Shown piece by piece: positions 6,284 through 7,047 of a DNA stretch of 7,047 nt (positions are counted from its first letter, which is position 1; every line of letters starts with the position of its first letter). Where the stretch lies: contig DEUO01000017.1 in NCBI GenBank assembly GCA_002362595.1, positions 1 through 7,047 of the forward strand, written 5' to 3'. The translations under genes and the position numbers were made by a program. The notes beneath the pieces were generated by a model, which had not been told where the DNA came from, searched no databases, and worked only from the letters and a program-made list of their open reading frames with translations. Origin of the DNA: Caryophanales bacterium UBA3260 (lineage in GTDB: Bacteria; Bacillota_I; Bacilli_A; RF39; UBA660).

Positions 6284-6311
6284 ATTATATTCAAGTTGCC
6301 TTGGCATATAG

Positions 6312-6340
6312 ATGATAGCATAAGAACGGCACTTTTTCAA
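6312..6340 (-). promoter_or_regulatory. Convergent promoter for the antisense RNA
   Basis: On the minus strand, TTGAAA (-35, 6340-6335) is followed by a 17-bp spacer and TATCAT (-10, 6317-6312), with an extended -10 TGC immediately before it. Transcription would start near 6305, about 20 bp beyond the small-peptide mRNA terminator and pointing back through that gene. No minus-strand protein gene follows, so the product should be non-coding. A near-direct repeat (TCAAGTTGCC at 6291-6300 and TCAAGTTGTC at 6337-6346) brackets the promoter; its right copy overlaps the -35 box. Confidence 0.65.
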
Positions 6341-6369
6341 GTTGTCGTATTTTATTTATCAGCTATTAT

Positions 6370-6398
6370 TTGACTATTTATTGCTATTCATTTAAAAT
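6370..6398 (+). promoter_or_regulatory. Promoter of the amidoligase-like gene
   Basis: TTGACT (-35, 6370-6375), a 17-bp spacer and TAAAAT (-10, 6393-6398) precede the gene starting at 6417. The predicted start near 6405 leaves a leader of only about 12 nt that contains GCAGGTG (6405-6411) as a Shine-Dalgarno. This lets the gene be transcribed independently of the small-peptide unit. Confidence 0.65.
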
Positions 6399-6416
6399 AG
6401 CTAAGCAGGTGATTTT

Positions 6417-7047
6417 ATGACTTATAATGATATTAAAAGTTCTCTTGATAATAGTGAATTAAGATATAGAAGTATTTTAACTATACCAAGAGATGTATTA
6501 TTTGGATTAGAAATAGAATTAGAATCAGTTAACCCTTCTTTGGTAAGTAAGATGGTTATTAGTCATTTTGGTAATTCTTTTAAAGTAAAAGAAGATAGAT
6601 CACTTGACAAAGATAGTTCAGCAGAGATTGCTACTCCACCGTTTTATAATAGTAGAGATACATGGATACTTTTAGATAAATTAGGAAAATTATTAAGTAA
6701 ACTAAAGCCTTCTTTTGAACATTGTAGTTTTCAAGTTAATTATTGTGGTTCTTTATTACCTACTGATAAAGATAAATTAAATTTTTTAAAATTATACGCT
6801 GTATATGAAGATATATTATATAGGTTTTCTTGTGGGGAAGATAATACTATAAGAGATGCTATTAATGAATATGCTTATCCTATTATATTAAATATCAAGG
6901 CTTTTAGAGAGATGAAAGATTATGTATTAGAACCTTATACTAATCAAAAAAGATATGGTATTTGTTTTAAAGATAAACCAAAAGATTTAATAGAATTTAG
7001 AACACCTAATGGAACTATTAATCCTATATTATGGCAGAATTATATTA
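6417..7047 (+). CDS. Amidoligase-like protein (glutamine-synthetase fold), 3' end cut off by the window
   Basis: An open frame of 210 codons runs from the ATG at 6417 to the window edge without a stop. The start has AGGTG 5 nt upstream. The translation resembles the putative amidoligase family (PF12224-like), ATP-dependent carboxylate-amine ligases sharing the glutamine synthetase and glutamate-cysteine ligase fold. Evidence is FGLEIELE (29-36) with E32 and E34 placed as metal-binding glutamates, the block EDRSL...AEIATPPF (59-76) matching the family's D-x-S-L...E-I-x-[ST]-P element, a segment CSFQVNYCG (103-111) where members usually show an H-x-H-like motif, and LIEFRTPNGT (191-200), the family's E-F-R element. 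Here the H-x-H position reads Q-V-N. Members are thought to make amide bonds on small metabolites or peptides; the substrate here is unknown. Full-length members usually exceed 250 residues, so the C-terminus lies outside the window. Confidence 0.72.
   Translation, partial: MTYNDIKSSLDNSELRYRSILTIPRDVLFGLEIELESVNPSLVSKMVISHFGNSFKVKEDRSLDKDSSAEIATPPFYNSRDTWILLDKLGKLLSKLKPSFEHCSFQVNYCGSLLPTDKDKLNFLKLYAVYEDILYRFSCGEDNTIRDAINEYAYPIILNIKAFREMKDYVLEPYTNQKRYGICFKDKPKDLIEFRTPNGTINPILWQNYI

Larger units (their letters stand above)
5946..6305 (-). ncRNA. Predicted cis-antisense RNA covering the small hydrophobic-peptide gene
   Basis: This feature is inferred from its two ends. A good promoter at 6312-6340 would start transcription near 6305, and the first convincing minus-strand terminator is at 5945-5970, giving an RNA of about 360 nt. 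It would be complementary to the entire predicted peptide mRNA (about 6051-6283), including its buried Shine-Dalgarno and terminator hairpin. No protein-coding potential is apparent along it. An antisense RNA of this kind is the antitoxin in type I toxin-antitoxin loci. In studied Firmicutes loci the antisense RNA is usually shorter and overlaps mainly the 3' end, so processing or an earlier, unseen stop is possible. Confidence 0.42.

Noticed and set aside
5767..6416. Integrated element using tRNA-Asn as attachment site
   Set aside because: The 3' end of the tRNA is not repeated anywhere in the window and no integrase or other mobility gene is present.

Overview
The window is a very AT-rich bacterial chromosome segment from a low-GC Firmicute or Tenericute-related bacterium; uncultured gut Bacilli/RF39-like or Clostridia-like lineages would fit. 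Coding regions are full of TTA, ATA and AAT codons. TGA is used as a true stop (PAP2 gene; ATGA overlap in the ABC operon) and Trp is TGG, so the genetic code is the standard bacterial one, not the Mycoplasma code. Shine-Dalgarno sites and sigma-A-type promoters are easy to read.

Layout. Positions 22-639 (+) encode a PAP2-family membrane phosphatase. It converges, through a bidirectional terminator, on a three-gene ABC exporter operon on the minus strand (3209-652): an ATPase followed by two ABC-2-type permeases of the uncharacterised COG4586/COG4587/COG3694 type. Upstream of that operon on the same strand are a 2,4-diaminopentanoate dehydrogenase-like oxidoreductase (4446-3370) and a single-module ClpB/ClpA D1-like AAA+ ATPase (5610-4531). 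The AAA+ gene is better started at an ATG at 5610 than at the GTG inside its own Shine-Dalgarno. Divergent from it is a tRNA-Asn(GUU) gene with its own strong promoter and terminator.

The most interesting part is 5945-6340, a stretch with no long gene. It holds a promoter, a leader hairpin that buries a perfect Shine-Dalgarno, a 25-codon ORF for a one-helix hydrophobic peptide, and a 3' UTR that folds into an intrinsic terminator. One 3' UTR segment (6241-6255) can pair with three partners: the 5' UTR, an upstream 3' UTR arm, or the terminator arm. A convergent minus-strand promoter (TTGAAA, 17 bp, extended -10 TGC-TATCAT) lies just past the terminator, and a minus-strand terminator lies at 5945-5970, so a cis-antisense RNA spanning the whole small gene is predicted. 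This is the architecture of a type I toxin-antitoxin module. I do not recognise the peptide family, so this is a candidate system.

After it, a separate promoter drives an amidoligase-like (glutamine-synthetase-fold) gene starting at 6417, which runs off the right edge. Apart from the ABC operon, the genes do not form an obvious single pathway.
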